Source: Thermopetrobacter sp. TC1
GTDB lineage: Bacteria; Pseudomonadota; Alphaproteobacteria; Rhizobiales; Aestuariivirgaceae
Direction: 5' to 3'
NCBI RefSeq assembly: GCF_000746275.1
Contig: NZ_KN050828.1
Coordinates: 599,384-663,383 of the forward strand
DNA: 64,000 nt
Shown: positions 9,168 through 18,224 of the stretch, piece by piece
Layout of the letters: each line of letters begins with the position of its first letter
Numbering within the stretch: position 1 is the stretch's first letter
Program-made: the position numbers and the translations under genes
Notes under the pieces: generated by a model
What the model saw: the letters and a program-made list of their open reading frames with translations, nothing else
Told to the model about the DNA's origin: nothing
Databases searched by the model: none

Positions 9168-11180
9168 TCAGACCGGGGCGTCTTCCTTTTCTTCCTTGCT
9201 TTCCAGCTCGTCTAGGATTTCCAGAAGGATGTCGCTGATGCGATAGTCGCTGGGCGTGTAGATGCGGGAGACGCCGCACTGCTTCAGGATCAGCCGGTCT
9301 GGCGCCGGGATGATGCCGCCCACCACAACAGGCACGTTCTCAAGGCCGAAGACATGGCGTTTCGCCATGATTTCCTGCACTAGCGGCACGTGCGAGCCGG
9401 AGAGGATGGACAGGCCGATGACATCGGCCTCATGTTCCCGGGCCTGGGCGAGGATCTCTTCCGGCGTGAAGCGGATGCCGTCATAGCGAACGTCAAAGCC
9501 GGCGGCCCGGGCACGGGCGGCGATCTGTTCCGCACCGTTGGAATGACCATCCAGCCCCGGTTTGCCCACAAGCAGGCGCGGCGGGCGGCCGTGACGCTCT
9601 CTCCAGGCGGCGATGCGCTCTTTAAGCCGCTCCATGCCCTCGCCACGGGCAGGGGCCGTGGTCACGCCGGTGGGTGCGCGATATTCGCCAAAGACCTCGC
9701 GCAAGATCTCGCCCCATTCGCCGGTGGTCACGCCGGCGCGGGCGCAGGCGATGGAAGGCTCCATGATGTTGCGGCCTTCCGTTGCGGCGCGACGCAGTTC
9801 GGAAAGAGCCTTTTTTACCGCCTTTGGATCACGGCGCTCACGGAAAGCGCGCAGGCGGGCGATCTGTTCGGCCTCGACATGTTCGGGCACGGTCTGAATG
9901 GCTGCATCATCCTCGCCGGGGTTCAAAGGCGAGGGTTCGGTTTCTGTGAAGGCGTTCACACCCACAACTGTCATTTCGCCGGTCTCGATGGCGGCCATGC
10001 GTTCAGCATTGGCGGAAACGAGCCGTTGCTTGATCCAGCCGCTTTCCAGCGCCGGAAGCAAGCCGCCCATTTCCTCGATGCGGCGTATCTCTTCCCTGGC
10101 GGCGGCTTTCAGGCTTTCCACCGTTTCGGCAATCACAGGCGAGCCATCGAAAATGTCGTCGTATTCGAGCAGGTCGGTCTCGAAGGCCATGATCTGCTGC
10201 ATGCGCAGGGACCACTGCTGATCCCACGGGCGCGGCAGGCCAAGGGCCTCGTTCCACGCCGGAAGCTGCACGGCACGGGCGCGCGCCTTCCTGGAAAGGA
10301 CAACACCCAGCATCTCGATAAGGATGCGGTGAATGTTGTTCTCCGGCTGGCTTTCGGTGAGGCCGAGGGAATTGACCTGCACGCCATAGCGGAAACGACG
10401 GTACTTCGGATCCTCAACGCCGTAGCGTTCCTTGCAGATCTCATCCCACATCTCGGTGAAGGCGCGCATCTTGCACACCTCGGTGATGAAGCGCAGACCG
10501 GCGTTGACGAAAAAGGAAATGCGCCCCACTACGCGCGGAAAGTCCGCCTCGGGCACGGTGCCGGAATCCCGCACCATGTCGAGCACGGTGATCGCGGTCA
10601 TCAGGGCATAGGCAAGCTCCTGTTCCGGGCGCGCGCCTGCCTCCTGCAGGTGATAGGAGCAGACGTTTGTGGGGTTCCATTTCGGCATTTCGGCATAGCA
10701 CCAAGTGATGATCTGGCGCGTGAGCTCCAGGGAGGGGCCGGGCGGAAAGATGTAGGTGCCGCGGGAGAGGTATTCCTTGACGATGTCGTTCTGGGTGGTG
10801 CCGGCAAGCTCCTTGCGGGAGGCGCCCTGTTCCTCGGCCACGGCCACATAAAGCGCCAGCAGCCAGGCGGCCGGGGCGTTGATGGTCATGGACGTGTTCA
10901 TGCGTGCAAGGGGAATGCCGTCAAAAAGGGCGCGCATGTCATCGATGTGACAGATGGGTACACCCACCTTGCCCACCTCGCCCCGTGCGAGGGGATGATC
11001 GGAATCGAGGGCCACCTGCGTTGGCAGATCGAAGGCCACGGAGAGGCCCGTTTGCCCCTTGGCCAGGTTTTTGCGGAACAACCGGTTGCTGGCTTCCGCA
11101 GTGGAGTGTCCGGCATAGGTGCGGAAGATCCAGGGGCGATCGCGTTTTTTCTCTTTTTCGTCGGGGCGCGCGCTGCTCAT
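9168..11180 (-). CDS. ecm: (2R)-ethylmalonyl-CoA mutase, B12-dependent
   Basis: Adenosylcobalamin enzyme that isomerises ethylmalonyl-CoA to methylsuccinyl-CoA in the ethylmalonyl-CoA pathway. The 670-residue product contains the mutase TIM-barrel (RTYAGHSTAEASNRLF, FDLPTQVALDSDHP, NTSMTINAPAAW) and a C-terminal cobalamin domain with the base-off motif DGHSNG near residue 545. It is assigned as Ecm rather than methylmalonyl-CoA mutase for two reasons: it is a single chain of Ecm length, and it lies head-to-head with ccr, the preceding step. A promoter is expected in the 222-base divergent region. It would need a chiral epimerase, not found here. Confidence 0.9.
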   Translation of the reverse strand: MSSARPDEKEKKRDRPWIFRTYAGHSTAEASNRLFRKNLAKGQTGLSVAFDLPTQVALDSDHPLARGEVGKVGVPICHIDDMRALFDGIPLARMNTSMTINAPAAWLLALYVAVAEEQGASRKELAGTTQNDIVKEYLSRGTYIFPPGPSLELTRQIITWCYAEMPKWNPTNVCSYHLQEAGARPEQELAYALMTAITVLDMVRDSGTVPEADFPRVVGRISFFVNAGLRFITEVCKMRAFTEMWDEICKERYGVEDPKYRRFRYGVQVNSLGLTESQPENNIHRILIEMLGVVLSRKARARAVQLPAWNEALGLPRPWDQQWSLRMQQIMAFETDLLEYDDIFDGSPVIAETVESLKAAAREEIRRIEEMGGLLPALESGWIKQRLVSANAERMAAIETGEMTVVGVNAFTETEPSPLNPGEDDAAIQTVPEHVEAEQIARLRAFRERRDPKAVKKALSELRRAATEGRNIMEPSIACARAGVTTGEWGEILREVFGEYRAPTGVTTAPARGEGMERLKERIAAWRERHGRPPRLLVGKPGLDGHSNGAEQIAARARAAGFDVRYDGIRFTPEEILAQAREHEADVIGLSILSGSHVPLVQEIMAKRHVFGLENVPVVVGGIIPAPDRLILKQCGVSRIYTPSDYRISDILLEILDELESKEEKEDAPV

Positions 11181-11312
11181 GATGGATCGCGTGTCTTTCG
11201 TTCATCCTGTCTCGTTCATGCAAGCATGCGGACCAAGATGCGGCAAGACGGCCATTGGTATTCCGTCGTCACTGAAGGGAGAGGCGCATTAAAAGGCTCG
11301 ACGAAGGTTGCG

Positions 11313-11342
11313 CTGACCAAGCCCCGCCCGATTGCCTAATAT
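11313..11342 (+). promoter_or_regulatory. candidate promoter for ccr
   Basis: CTGACC (11313-11318), an 18-base spacer and TAATAT (11337-11342) resemble sigma70 elements. The predicted leader before the ccr ATG is about 55 bases. The -35 is only partly matched. Confidence 0.4.
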
Positions 11343-11402
11343 TCCCGGCCGAGGAAGACAAAGGAGCCATTTTGCGCGCCAAAGCCGGGAGAAAACGCCG
11401 CC

Positions 11403-12674
11403 ATGATGCACGAGGGAGAGAAGAAGGATCTTTACGAGATCGGCGAAATTCCGCCTCTGGGGCATGTTCCGGAAAAAATGTATGCGTGGACGATCCGCAA
11501 GGAGCGCCACGGCGAGCCGGACAAGGCCATGCAGGTGGAGGTCGTGCCCACGTGGGACATTGCCGAGGATGAGGTGCTCATCCTCGTTCTCGCTGCCGGC
11601 GTCAATTACAATGGCGTCTGGGCCTCTTTAGGCAAGCCGATTTCGGTTCTGGACGTGCACAAGCATCCCTATCACATTGCCGGATCGGATGCGGCGGGTA
11701 TCGTGTGGAAAGTGGGTTCGCGGGTGAAGCGCTGGAAAGTGGGCGATGAAGTCGTCGTTCACTGCAACCAGGATGACGGCGATGATGAGGAATGCAACGG
11801 CGGCGATCCCATGTTTTCGCCAAGCCAGCGCATCTGGGGCTATGAGACGCCGGATGGCTCCTTTGCACAGTTCGCCCGGGTGCAGTCCCGCCAGCTGATG
11901 CCGCGGCCGAAGCACCTCACCTGGGAGGAATCCGCCTGCTATACGCTAACCCTGGCCACGGCCTATCGCATGCTGTTCGGACACAGGCCGCATACCTTAA
12001 AGCCCGGACAGAACGTGCTGGTCTGGGGCGCCTCGGGCGGGCTGGGCTCCTTTGCGGTACAGCTGTGCGCCGCCACGGGCGCCAATGCCATTGGCATCAT
12101 TTCCGATGAATCCAAGCGCGATTACGTGCTGTCCTTAGGCGCGCGCGGCGTAATCAACCGGCGGGATTTCTCCTGCTGGGGGCGAATGCCGGACGTGAAC
12201 ACGCCGGAATATGCCGAATGGCTGAAGGAAACACGGCGGTTCGGCAAGGCCATCTGGGAATATACGGGCAAGGGAGTCAATCCGGATATCGTCTTTGAGC
12301 ATCCGGGCGAGGCGACGTTTCCTGTTTCCTGCTATGTGGTGAAGCGCGGCGGCATGGTCGTGTTCTGTGCGGGCACCACGGGCTATAACATCACGTTTGA
12401 TGCCCGCTATGTCTGGATGCATCAGAAACGCATCCAGGGCTCGCATTTCGCACATCTGAAACAGGCAGCCAGCGCCAACCGTCTCGTTATCCAGCGGCGA
12501 ATCGATCCCTGCATGTCCGAGGTGTTTCCCTGGGAGCAGATCCCGGCGGCTCACATGAAGATGTACCGCAACGAGCACAAGCCCGGAAACATGGCCGTGC
12601 TCGTGGGATCACCGCGGCCGGGGCTGAAGACCTTCGAGGACGTGCTGGAGGCCTCGCGCGCCCGCTTCGGATAA
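11403..12674 (+). CDS. ccr: crotonyl-CoA carboxylase/reductase
   Basis: NADPH-dependent reductive carboxylase converting crotonyl-CoA plus CO2 to (2S)-ethylmalonyl-CoA, the signature step of the ethylmalonyl-CoA pathway. The 423-residue medium-chain dehydrogenase/reductase has the active-site-type segment GVNYNGVWA near residue 65. The nucleotide-binding loop WGASGGLGSFA is near residue 204, and KRIQGSHFAH near 343-352 carries the His expected at the CO2 pocket. The aspartate- and glutamate-rich stretch NQDDGDDEECNGGDP is typical of Ccr. A second ATG one codon later cannot be excluded. Divergent from ecm; with the hydroxybutyryl-CoA dehydrogenase at 63 kb it indicates acetyl-CoA assimilation without the glyoxylate shunt. 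Confidence 0.95.
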   Translation: MMHEGEKKDLYEIGEIPPLGHVPEKMYAWTIRKERHGEPDKAMQVEVVPTWDIAEDEVLILVLAAGVNYNGVWASLGKPISVLDVHKHPYHIAGSDAAGIVWKVGSRVKRWKVGDEVVVHCNQDDGDDEECNGGDPMFSPSQRIWGYETPDGSFAQFARVQSRQLMPRPKHLTWEESACYTLTLATAYRMLFGHRPHTLKPGQNVLVWGASGGLGSFAVQLCAATGANAIGIISDESKRDYVLSLGARGVINRRDFSCWGRMPDVNTPEYAEWLKETRRFGKAIWEYTGKGVNPDIVFEHPGEATFPVSCYVVKRGGMVVFCAGTTGYNITFDARYVWMHQKRIQGSHFAHLKQAASANRLVIQRRIDPCMSEVFPWEQIPAAHMKMYRNEHKPGNMAVLVGSPRPGLKTFEDVLEASRARFG

Positions 12675-12731
12675 AAAAGGCCGGTCAAGCATGCATGAAT
12701 AGGCCGGGTTCCGGCGGGGGCGGTGCCGTGG

Positions 12732-14192
12732 TCAGGATGCCGGCGCCTTGGCCTCTTGCGGCATGGGCGGAGGGCAGTTGGAGGGCGTAATGCCCAAACG
12801 CTCCTCGGCTTCGCGGATGGCATTGAGGGTGGCTTCCCAGGTAAAGGAGAAATAGTGGAAACCCTCGCCCTCGATCTTGTCCTCGTCCAGATCGTGCACA
12901 ACCTTCTGCAACAGGCCGTAGAGCTCCTGTCGCAGGGCGGCGAGTTTGTCCGGATCATCGGTCTTTCTCGCCTGTTCGGCTATCCGCACGAGATCCAGGT
13001 TATAGACGTCCACACGGCCTTTCTGGCGCTCCAGCCAGCGGCGGCGCAGCCACATGAGGGATGAGAACATAACGGCGGCGATGGAGAAGAGCACACCGAT
13101 GACCTCGGCGTTTTCCTGCAGGAACGAAGGCTGGTCGCGGTTGTAATAGGCCAAAGCGCCTTCGTGCACGGGCAGAATGGTGCCGCCATCCAGATCCGGC
13201 TTGGTGACGAGGTTGGCCAGATGGGAGTAGATGGACAGGTCGCGGCGGTTTTCAAAAAGAACCGCGGTGATCAGGCGCACGATATCCGGATCGACATCTG
13301 AGCGCGTTACCAGCATGCGCTGCGCGGCAACGGAAGGGATTGTCGTTTCGGGAAGAGGCGGCTTGCCTGCGTAAAGGCCGGCGGGGATTTCCACCACCTG
13401 CAAGGATGCGCGGCGCTTGGTCATGGCCTCGGCCTGCTCGATGGGCAGGATGCGGATGTCGGTGCTTTCGGCGAGCCAGCGAATGTGCCGGTCGCCGGGC
13501 GGGAGCATCATGAACATGCCGGCCACCTCGCCGCGGCGCAGGGCGCGCAGGGCATCCTTCTGCGAAAGCGTGATCGGCCGCATCTTTTCCGGGTTGAGGC
13601 CATATTGCCCGATCAGAAACCAGAAGGAGCGAAAGGCGCTGGTCTTGTAAGAGGGCACCGCCATGCGCCGTCCTTCCAGCTGGTAGATGGACTTGATACC
13701 GGAATCGGTCCGCACCACCAGATGATAGGTATCGGGATAGAGATTGGCGACGAGCGAGAAGCTCGGGCGGGTGACGGCATCGGAAGGAATGGCAGCGAAA
13801 TCCACCGCGCCGTCTTCCAGAAGCTGGATGTTGTGGGCGGGATCCTCGCTGGGGATGAGAACGACGTTCACATCCGGATCGCGCTTGTGGGCGAGCTTGG
13901 CAACGGCCTCAAGAAGCTCGCGCACGTCACTGCCCGTGCGATCGGCAGCGATGCGGACGGTAATGGGGCCGCCTTCGACATAATGGAAATAATAATAGAG
14001 CCCGCCCGCCAGCATCAGCGACAGGATGAGTGGAATCAGCGCAAGGAAAAGACCGCGCCGATTGACCGTATCCTCTATGCGCTCATGCTCCTCAACCGAA
14101 TCCTCAGGCTCGGCAGGAGCGGGCTCTTGCCTGCGTTCGGTCATGAATTCCGTTTGCCGAATTGCCGCATCTTCATCGGACAGGGAACCCAT
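12732..14192 (-). CDS. TAXI-family TRAP solute-binding protein, membrane-anchored
   Basis: Member of the TAXI subfamily of TRAP solute-binding proteins (substrate-binding half of secondary transporters). The 486-residue product has a hydrophilic N-terminal tail and a membrane segment near residues 46-70 (RGLFLALIPLILSLMLAGG). The periplasmic binding domain follows (IRIAAD-type start, VDFAAIPSDAV, RRMAVPSYKTSAFR). Near residues 380-398 there is a second hydrophobic segment (GVLFSIAAVMFSSLMW) and then a 90-residue cytoplasmic tail. An in-frame TTG 39 bases upstream is unlikely given the promoter candidate that overlaps it. No TRAP permease gene is adjacent, so transport versus sensing is open. 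Confidence 0.82.
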   Translation of the reverse strand: MGSLSDEDAAIRQTEFMTERRQEPAPAEPEDSVEEHERIEDTVNRRGLFLALIPLILSLMLAGGLYYYFHYVEGGPITVRIAADRTGSDVRELLEAVAKLAHKRDPDVNVVLIPSEDPAHNIQLLEDGAVDFAAIPSDAVTRPSFSLVANLYPDTYHLVVRTDSGIKSIYQLEGRRMAVPSYKTSAFRSFWFLIGQYGLNPEKMRPITLSQKDALRALRRGEVAGMFMMLPPGDRHIRWLAESTDIRILPIEQAEAMTKRRASLQVVEIPAGLYAGKPPLPETTIPSVAAQRMLVTRSDVDPDIVRLITAVLFENRRDLSIYSHLANLVTKPDLDGGTILPVHEGALAYYNRDQPSFLQENAEVIGVLFSIAAVMFSSLMWLRRRWLERQKGRVDVYNLDLVRIAEQARKTDDPDKLAALRQELYGLLQKVVHDLDEDKIEGEGFHYFSFTWEATLNAIREAEERLGITPSNCPPPMPQEAKAPAS

Positions 14193-14219
14193 CGTTTTCA
14201 GGGATGGTTCAGTGGGCCG

Positions 14220-14248
14220 AATTTGCTGCAAAAGCCCCAGTCTGTCAA
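14220..14248 (-). promoter_or_regulatory. candidate promoter for the TAXI protein gene
   Basis: On the minus strand TTGACA (14243-14248) is followed after 17 bases by CAAATT (14220-14225). The -35 is perfect but the -10 matches consensus poorly. The expected transcript start near 14213 leaves a leader of about 20 bases before the ATG at 14192. Confidence 0.35.
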
Positions 14249-14473
14249 AGGCGTGGATATTTTCGCAATAGGTTTTGCAGCCCCTGATGCGGCATCATCA
14301 TTTTACTCGCCACCGCAAACCTTGGCCGAAAGCTCTGTCCTTAAAACGCGGGGGTGAATAATTCGACTTTCTGTTTTTCGACGGTATGTTGAAGCGGTTT
14401 TGTTGTGTGTGGGCCGGTTTTGCGTCAAGCAATACGCATGTGATCCTTTTCAAGATCCGGCTGTCGGCAAGAG

Positions 14474-14989
14474 TCAGATTTCTTCGCGAGGTATGGGGAA
14501 TGCCCCTGTTTTTCCATTTTCCCTGTTTTGAGTGATCAGACTGTCCTGCAGCCGTTGCAGGCGCGTGGCCGAGACATGGGCAAACTGAATAAGCAGCGCC
14601 TTGCGCCGGGCCGCCGGCAGAGTGCGGCGCACGGCCTTACGGATGATCTCGCCGCCCCAGCGGTCGGCCACGATCAGGCCCTCATCCACAGGGGTCAGAT
14701 CATGCGGCAAGTGCGCAGGTACGGCAAAGTAAAACCGGTCGCAAAAGGGCAGATAGTCGGGCCACTTGCCATCGGCCCGGAAATCCTCCGCCGAGGATTT
14801 CACTTCCACGATCGTGATTTCACCGCGAGCGGTCACCGCCATGACATCGGCGCGGCGACCATTGGCAAGCGGCACCTCCGAAAGCACAGCCTGCCCCGCC
14901 GCCGAAAGCAGGCGCATCACGCCGGCACAGGTCTCCCGTGTGAGCCAGGCACGAGTGCCATCGCCGTTATTGCGGCCCGTCCGCGCCAT
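14474..14989 (-). CDS. mmcB: MmcB family DNA repair protein
   Basis: Small alphaproteobacterial protein of the family named after Caulobacter MmcB, implicated in survival of mitomycin C damage. The 171-residue product has a PD-(D/E)XK nuclease-like core: E near residue 38 (VLSEVPLANGRRADV), the Asp in RADVMAV and the EVKSS signature near residue 62. The N-terminal half is preceded by a Thr/Arg-rich segment. The last 15 residues are variable. It is followed on the same strand by the binding-protein gene and preceded by the sugar-phosphate isomerase gene. I did not find a clear LexA-type operator upstream. Confidence 0.87.
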   Translation of the reverse strand: MARTGRNNGDGTRAWLTRETCAGVMRLLSAAGQAVLSEVPLANGRRADVMAVTARGEITIVEVKSSAEDFRADGKWPDYLPFCDRFYFAVPAHLPHDLTPVDEGLIVADRWGGEIIRKAVRRTLPAARRKALLIQFAHVSATRLQRLQDSLITQNRENGKTGAFPIPREEI

Positions 14990-15046
14990 GAGATGATTCC
15001 ACCTGAACTGGTCTCTTCCCGATTGCCTGTCGGATGTGATCCCGTC

Positions 15047-16066
15047 TCAGGCACTTCCGCTGCCTTCAAGGCGCAGAAGATCATGCACATGCACAATGCC
15101 GATCGGTCGGTCGGCATCATCCACCACGAACACCACCGTGATCTTGTTGCGGTTCAGAAAATCCAGCGCCGCCACCGCCAGCGTGTCCGGTGGCAGGGTC
15201 TTGGGATTTTTCGTCATGATCTCGCCAGTGGTGCGCGAGAGCAGATCCGGGTTCTGTTCCATGGCCCGGCGCAGGTCACCATCAGTGATGATGCCGATGA
15301 GCCGCCCCTTGTCATCAACGATGCCCAGCGTGCCGAAACGATGCCCGGTCATGACCAGCAAGGCCTCGCGCATGGGCGTTTCAGGACCGGCAAGCGGCAG
15401 CTCCTTTCCCGTGTGCATGATATCCCGCAAATGCTGCAGCAGCGCGCCGAGATTCCCCCCGGGGTGGAAGGAATGAAATTCCTCCTTCGTCAGACCTTTA
15501 AGTTCCGCCAGAGTCACGGCCAGGGCATCGCCCAGCGCCATCTGCATGGTCGTGGATGTGGTCGGCGCCAGGCCAATGGAACAGGCCTCAGGGCTCTTGG
15601 GCAGCAGAAGGGTATGATCCGCCTCCTTGGCCAGAGCGCTGTTTGCCCGCGCTGTCATCGCGATCAGGGGGATCGAACGGCGGCGCACATACTGGATCAT
15701 GGGGGCAAGCTCCGGCGTCTCGCCAGAGTTGGAGATCATGAGCACCGCATCCTTGTTGGTGATCATGCCCATGTCGCCATGACTGGCCTCGGCCGGATGA
15801 ACATAGAAGGATGGCGTGCCGGTGGAGGCGAGCGTGGCGGCAATCTTGCGCGCCACATGGCCGCTCTTGCCCATGCCGGAGAGGATGACGCGCCCCTGTA
15901 AGGACAGGATCAGCCGCACCACGTCTGCAAAGACATGCCCCATGCCATCGCCAAGGGCGGAAAGAAGGTCCTGCAGGCCTTTGCACTCTGCTTTTACTGC
16001 ACGAACCGCGGCATTGATGATTCGTGCATCCTCTTCCGTCCTCACAGAAGGTTTCGGCTCGTTCAT
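15047..16066 (-). CDS. kdsD: D-arabinose-5-phosphate isomerase (KpsF/GutQ family)
   Basis: Interconverts ribulose-5-phosphate and arabinose-5-phosphate for Kdo synthesis (lipopolysaccharide inner core). The 339-residue product has an SIS domain at about residues 40-170 (SGMGKSGHVARKIAATLAS, ISNSGETPE). Two C-terminal CBS repeats follow (about 205-335; ITDGDLRR and VHVHDLLR are typical ends). The ATG at 16066 is favoured over one 33 bases upstream because GGAGAGG precedes it. It lies upstream of mmcB on the same strand. No other Kdo genes are in the window. Confidence 0.93.
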   Translation of the reverse strand: MNEPKPSVRTEEDARIINAAVRAVKAECKGLQDLLSALGDGMGHVFADVVRLILSLQGRVILSGMGKSGHVARKIAATLASTGTPSFYVHPAEASHGDMGMITNKDAVLMISNSGETPELAPMIQYVRRRSIPLIAMTARANSALAKEADHTLLLPKSPEACSIGLAPTTSTTMQMALGDALAVTLAELKGLTKEEFHSFHPGGNLGALLQHLRDIMHTGKELPLAGPETPMREALLVMTGHRFGTLGIVDDKGRLIGIITDGDLRRAMEQNPDLLSRTTGEIMTKNPKTLPPDTLAVAALDFLNRNKITVVFVVDDADRPIGIVHVHDLLRLEGSGSA

Positions 16067-16232
16067 CCTTTCCTCTCCGAAATCGGGCGTTCTCGTCATG
16101 GCCGTCCCGTTCCCGGTCGCGCCTTAAACCGGCCGTTAACCATGACGGGCAATCATGGCCGCATTGATAAAGAGCGCGCCTCGCCGTGGCAACCGGCAGC
16201 GTTCGCACAATCAGGGCATCCGGGAACGACGC

Positions 16233-17456
16233 ATGACCTTTCGGCACGTTCACGCAATCAGGGCATATTCCGCGCTAAGGCCTTTGCTGCTTTCGGCAGG
16301 GGTGATGATTGCTGCTTCGTCTTCCGCCATCGCGCAGGAGGCGAGCTCTCCGTCCGGAAGCGTGCGTCCCCTGGGGCTTCGCGCTGGCGCGTTCCTTCTC
16401 TATCCCGAGCTTGAAGCCGATGCCATCGTCACCGATAACGTCAACCAGACAAAACATGGCCGCAAGGCGGATATTGGCGAGCGCACCAGCATCGGCCTGC
16501 GCCTGAACAGCAACTGGTCGCGCCATGCCCTCTCCTTCTCCCTGACGGGACAGGATATCGTCTGGTCCCGCATCGGGCTGGACGAACTTACGCTTTCCTC
16601 AACTGCCGCGCTTCGTCTCGATGTCCGGCGCAATCTGAAAACAACCCTGCGCGCCGGATATGATCTCGGGCATGAGAAGGACAGTCCCAAACGCCTCATT
16701 CATACGCTCACCGGCGCCGTGGAAACGGAATTCGGCGCAGGCCGCCTGCGTCCGGCCCTGACTCTGGGCGTCATGCGCGTGTTCTATGACGATCGTGGCC
16801 TTGAGGGGCGGCTGCGCAACCCGAGTGACGAGGATTACATAGAGCCTTCCGCCGCATTGAGGCTGGAATGGGACACCGGCGCCATGATCCGCCCCTATGT
16901 GGAAACCGGTGGGGATATGCGCCTGCATGACCGCTCCCGTGATTCCAGCGGCAATAAGCGCGACACCCATGGCATGTATGGCGAAATCGGCCTTGTCTTC
17001 GACGATGCTGTCTGGAGCGGTCGCATTGGCCTGCGCGGCGCCATCCGCCATTATGAGGATGATGCCTATGCCGACATTCGTGGCCTGGGCCTCAATGCCG
17101 CACTCGCCTGGCGCCCCACGCGGCTGACCACCGTGGACTTCTCCGCCGGTTTCGCCATCGATGAAACCACCACTGCCGGCGCCCGCGCCGTAAAGCGCAG
17201 TACCGCCAACATCCGCATAACCCATGCGCTGCGCCAAAACTTCGAAGTGGGGGGAAACTTCGGTATCGAGCATGATGACTACGTGGGCAGCGCCTTGCGC
17301 GAAACCGTGTTGCGAACCGGGCTGGATGCCTCTCTCAGCTTCTATGACGGTCTTGCCCTCATTGCCGCCTGGTCATTGGAACGCCAGTTCAGCACCGAAA
17401 AGGGCGGAGACTATCTGGAAAACCGCTTCACTCTCGGCTTGCGCTGGAAACCCTGA
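16233..17456 (+). CDS. outer membrane beta-barrel protein
   Basis: Predicted outer-membrane protein of the BBP2-type barrel family, often found with exopolysaccharide loci. The 407-residue product begins with a basic N-terminus and a signal peptide ending AIAQEA near residue 35. After it come many alternating-hydrophobicity strands (for example TSIGLRLNSNWSRHALSFSLTG and RFTLGLRWKP at the end). The C-terminal sequence ends in an aromatic/basic barrel-like strand. A GTG/ATG extension upstream to 16155 would put 26 polar residues before the signal peptide and is rejected. No polysaccharide genes flank it; its role is unknown. Confidence 0.75.
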   Translation: MTFRHVHAIRAYSALRPLLLSAGVMIAASSSAIAQEASSPSGSVRPLGLRAGAFLLYPELEADAIVTDNVNQTKHGRKADIGERTSIGLRLNSNWSRHALSFSLTGQDIVWSRIGLDELTLSSTAALRLDVRRNLKTTLRAGYDLGHEKDSPKRLIHTLTGAVETEFGAGRLRPALTLGVMRVFYDDRGLEGRLRNPSDEDYIEPSAALRLEWDTGAMIRPYVETGGDMRLHDRSRDSSGNKRDTHGMYGEIGLVFDDAVWSGRIGLRGAIRHYEDDAYADIRGLGLNAALAWRPTRLTTVDFSAGFAIDETTTAGARAVKRSTANIRITHALRQNFEVGGNFGIEHDDYVGSALRETVLRTGLDASLSFYDGLALIAAWSLERQFSTEKGGDYLENRFTLGLRWKP

Positions 17457-17494
17457 TGGTTGCGAGAACCCGCACGCCAATGCGCGCAAGGCCG

Positions 17495-17524
17495 TTGACT
17501 TTTCCACAAGGTGCGGTCTATATC
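17495..17524 (+). promoter_or_regulatory. candidate sigma70 promoter for rplS
   Basis: TTGACT (17495-17500) and TATATC (17519-17524) are separated by 18 bases. They sit in the 190-base gap before rplS and would give a leader of about 115 bases. Confidence 0.5.
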
Positions 17525-17646
17525 GCGCCAGAACGGATTTCCGGCAGGAATGGCACCCACCGCGCCGCAAGAGCCCGACATTTCCGGGCGGATAGCGGCA
17601 CGGTGGCAGTTTTTCTGCCCGCAACACGTTTTTCGAGGACAGCGCC

Positions 17647-18120
17647 ATGAACATCATCGAACAGATCGAGAAGGAGCAGGCGGAACGGATCGCCGCCAAG
17701 CGCCCGATCCCGGATTTCCGCCCCGGTGATACCGTCGTGGTGGCCGTGCGCGTGAAGGAAGGTGACCGCTCCCGCATTCAGAACTTTGAAGGCGTGGTCA
17801 TCGCCCGCAACGGCTCCGGCCTCAACGAGAGCTTCACCGTGCGCAAGATTTCCTACGGCGAGGGTGTGGAGCGTGTCTTCCCGCTCTATTCTCCCAATAT
17901 CGAGGAGATCAAGGTGGTGCGCTATGGCAAGGTGCGCCGCGCCAAGCTCTATTACCTCCGCGGCCGCACCGGCAAGGCCGCACGCATCCCCGAGCCCGGC
18001 CCGCAGCGCATGAGCAAGCGCCGCGCCCGCAACGAGGAGATCCTCAAGGCCCACGCCGAGAAGGCTGCAGCGGCGCAGGCGGACAACGGCGATGCGCAGG
18101 AAGAGGGCAACGAGGGCTGA
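17647..18120 (+). CDS. rplS: 50S ribosomal protein L19
   Basis: Ribosomal protein at the 30S-50S interface. The conserved core is residues 1-118 ([44 protein letters not shown]). It carries the Ala/Glu/Gln-rich C-terminal tail (to 157 residues) usual in alphaproteobacteria. It is preceded by its own promoter candidate and followed by a terminator, so it seems to be transcribed alone. It is not in the rpsP-rimM-trmD-rplS operon common in other bacteria; those three genes are not in the window. Confidence 0.97.
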   Translation: MNIIEQIEKEQAERIAAKRPIPDFRPGDTVVVAVRVKEGDRSRIQNFEGVVIARNGSGLNESFTVRKISYGEGVERVFPLYSPNIEEIKVVRYGKVRRAKLYYLRGRTGKAARIPEPGPQRMSKRRARNEEILKAHAEKAAAAQADNGDAQEEGNEG

Positions 18121-18179
18121 CCGCTCCTTTTCGCCGATGTTTGCCGGCAAGATGAAACAGGCAAAATGAAACAATGAGA

Positions 18180-18216
18180 AAGGGGCGGATGCGAAAAGCG
18201 TCATCCGCCTCTTTTG
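18180..18216 (+). terminator. Rho-independent terminator after rplS
   Basis: A 12-bp stem with one G-U wobble (18180-18191 with 18202-18213) encloses a 10-base loop and is followed by TT and a GC-poor stretch. It lies 60 bases after the rplS stop. Confidence 0.75.
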
Positions 18217-18224
18217 CATTCGGA

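Noticed and set aside
9390-11339. Open frame of about 650 codons on the plus strand, antisense to ecm
   Set aside because: It mirrors the mutase gene in a GC-rich genome where stop codons are rare in the opposite strand; the product has no recognisable domain and no ribosome-binding site.
12675-12731. Possible terminator between ccr and the TAXI gene
   Set aside because: There are GGCC and CCGG repeats and a T/A run, but no stem longer than about 4-5 bp could be drawn.
14528-15901. Long plus-strand open frame opposite mmcB and kdsD
   Set aside because: It spans two well-recognised genes on the other strand and a gap between them; no domain is seen.
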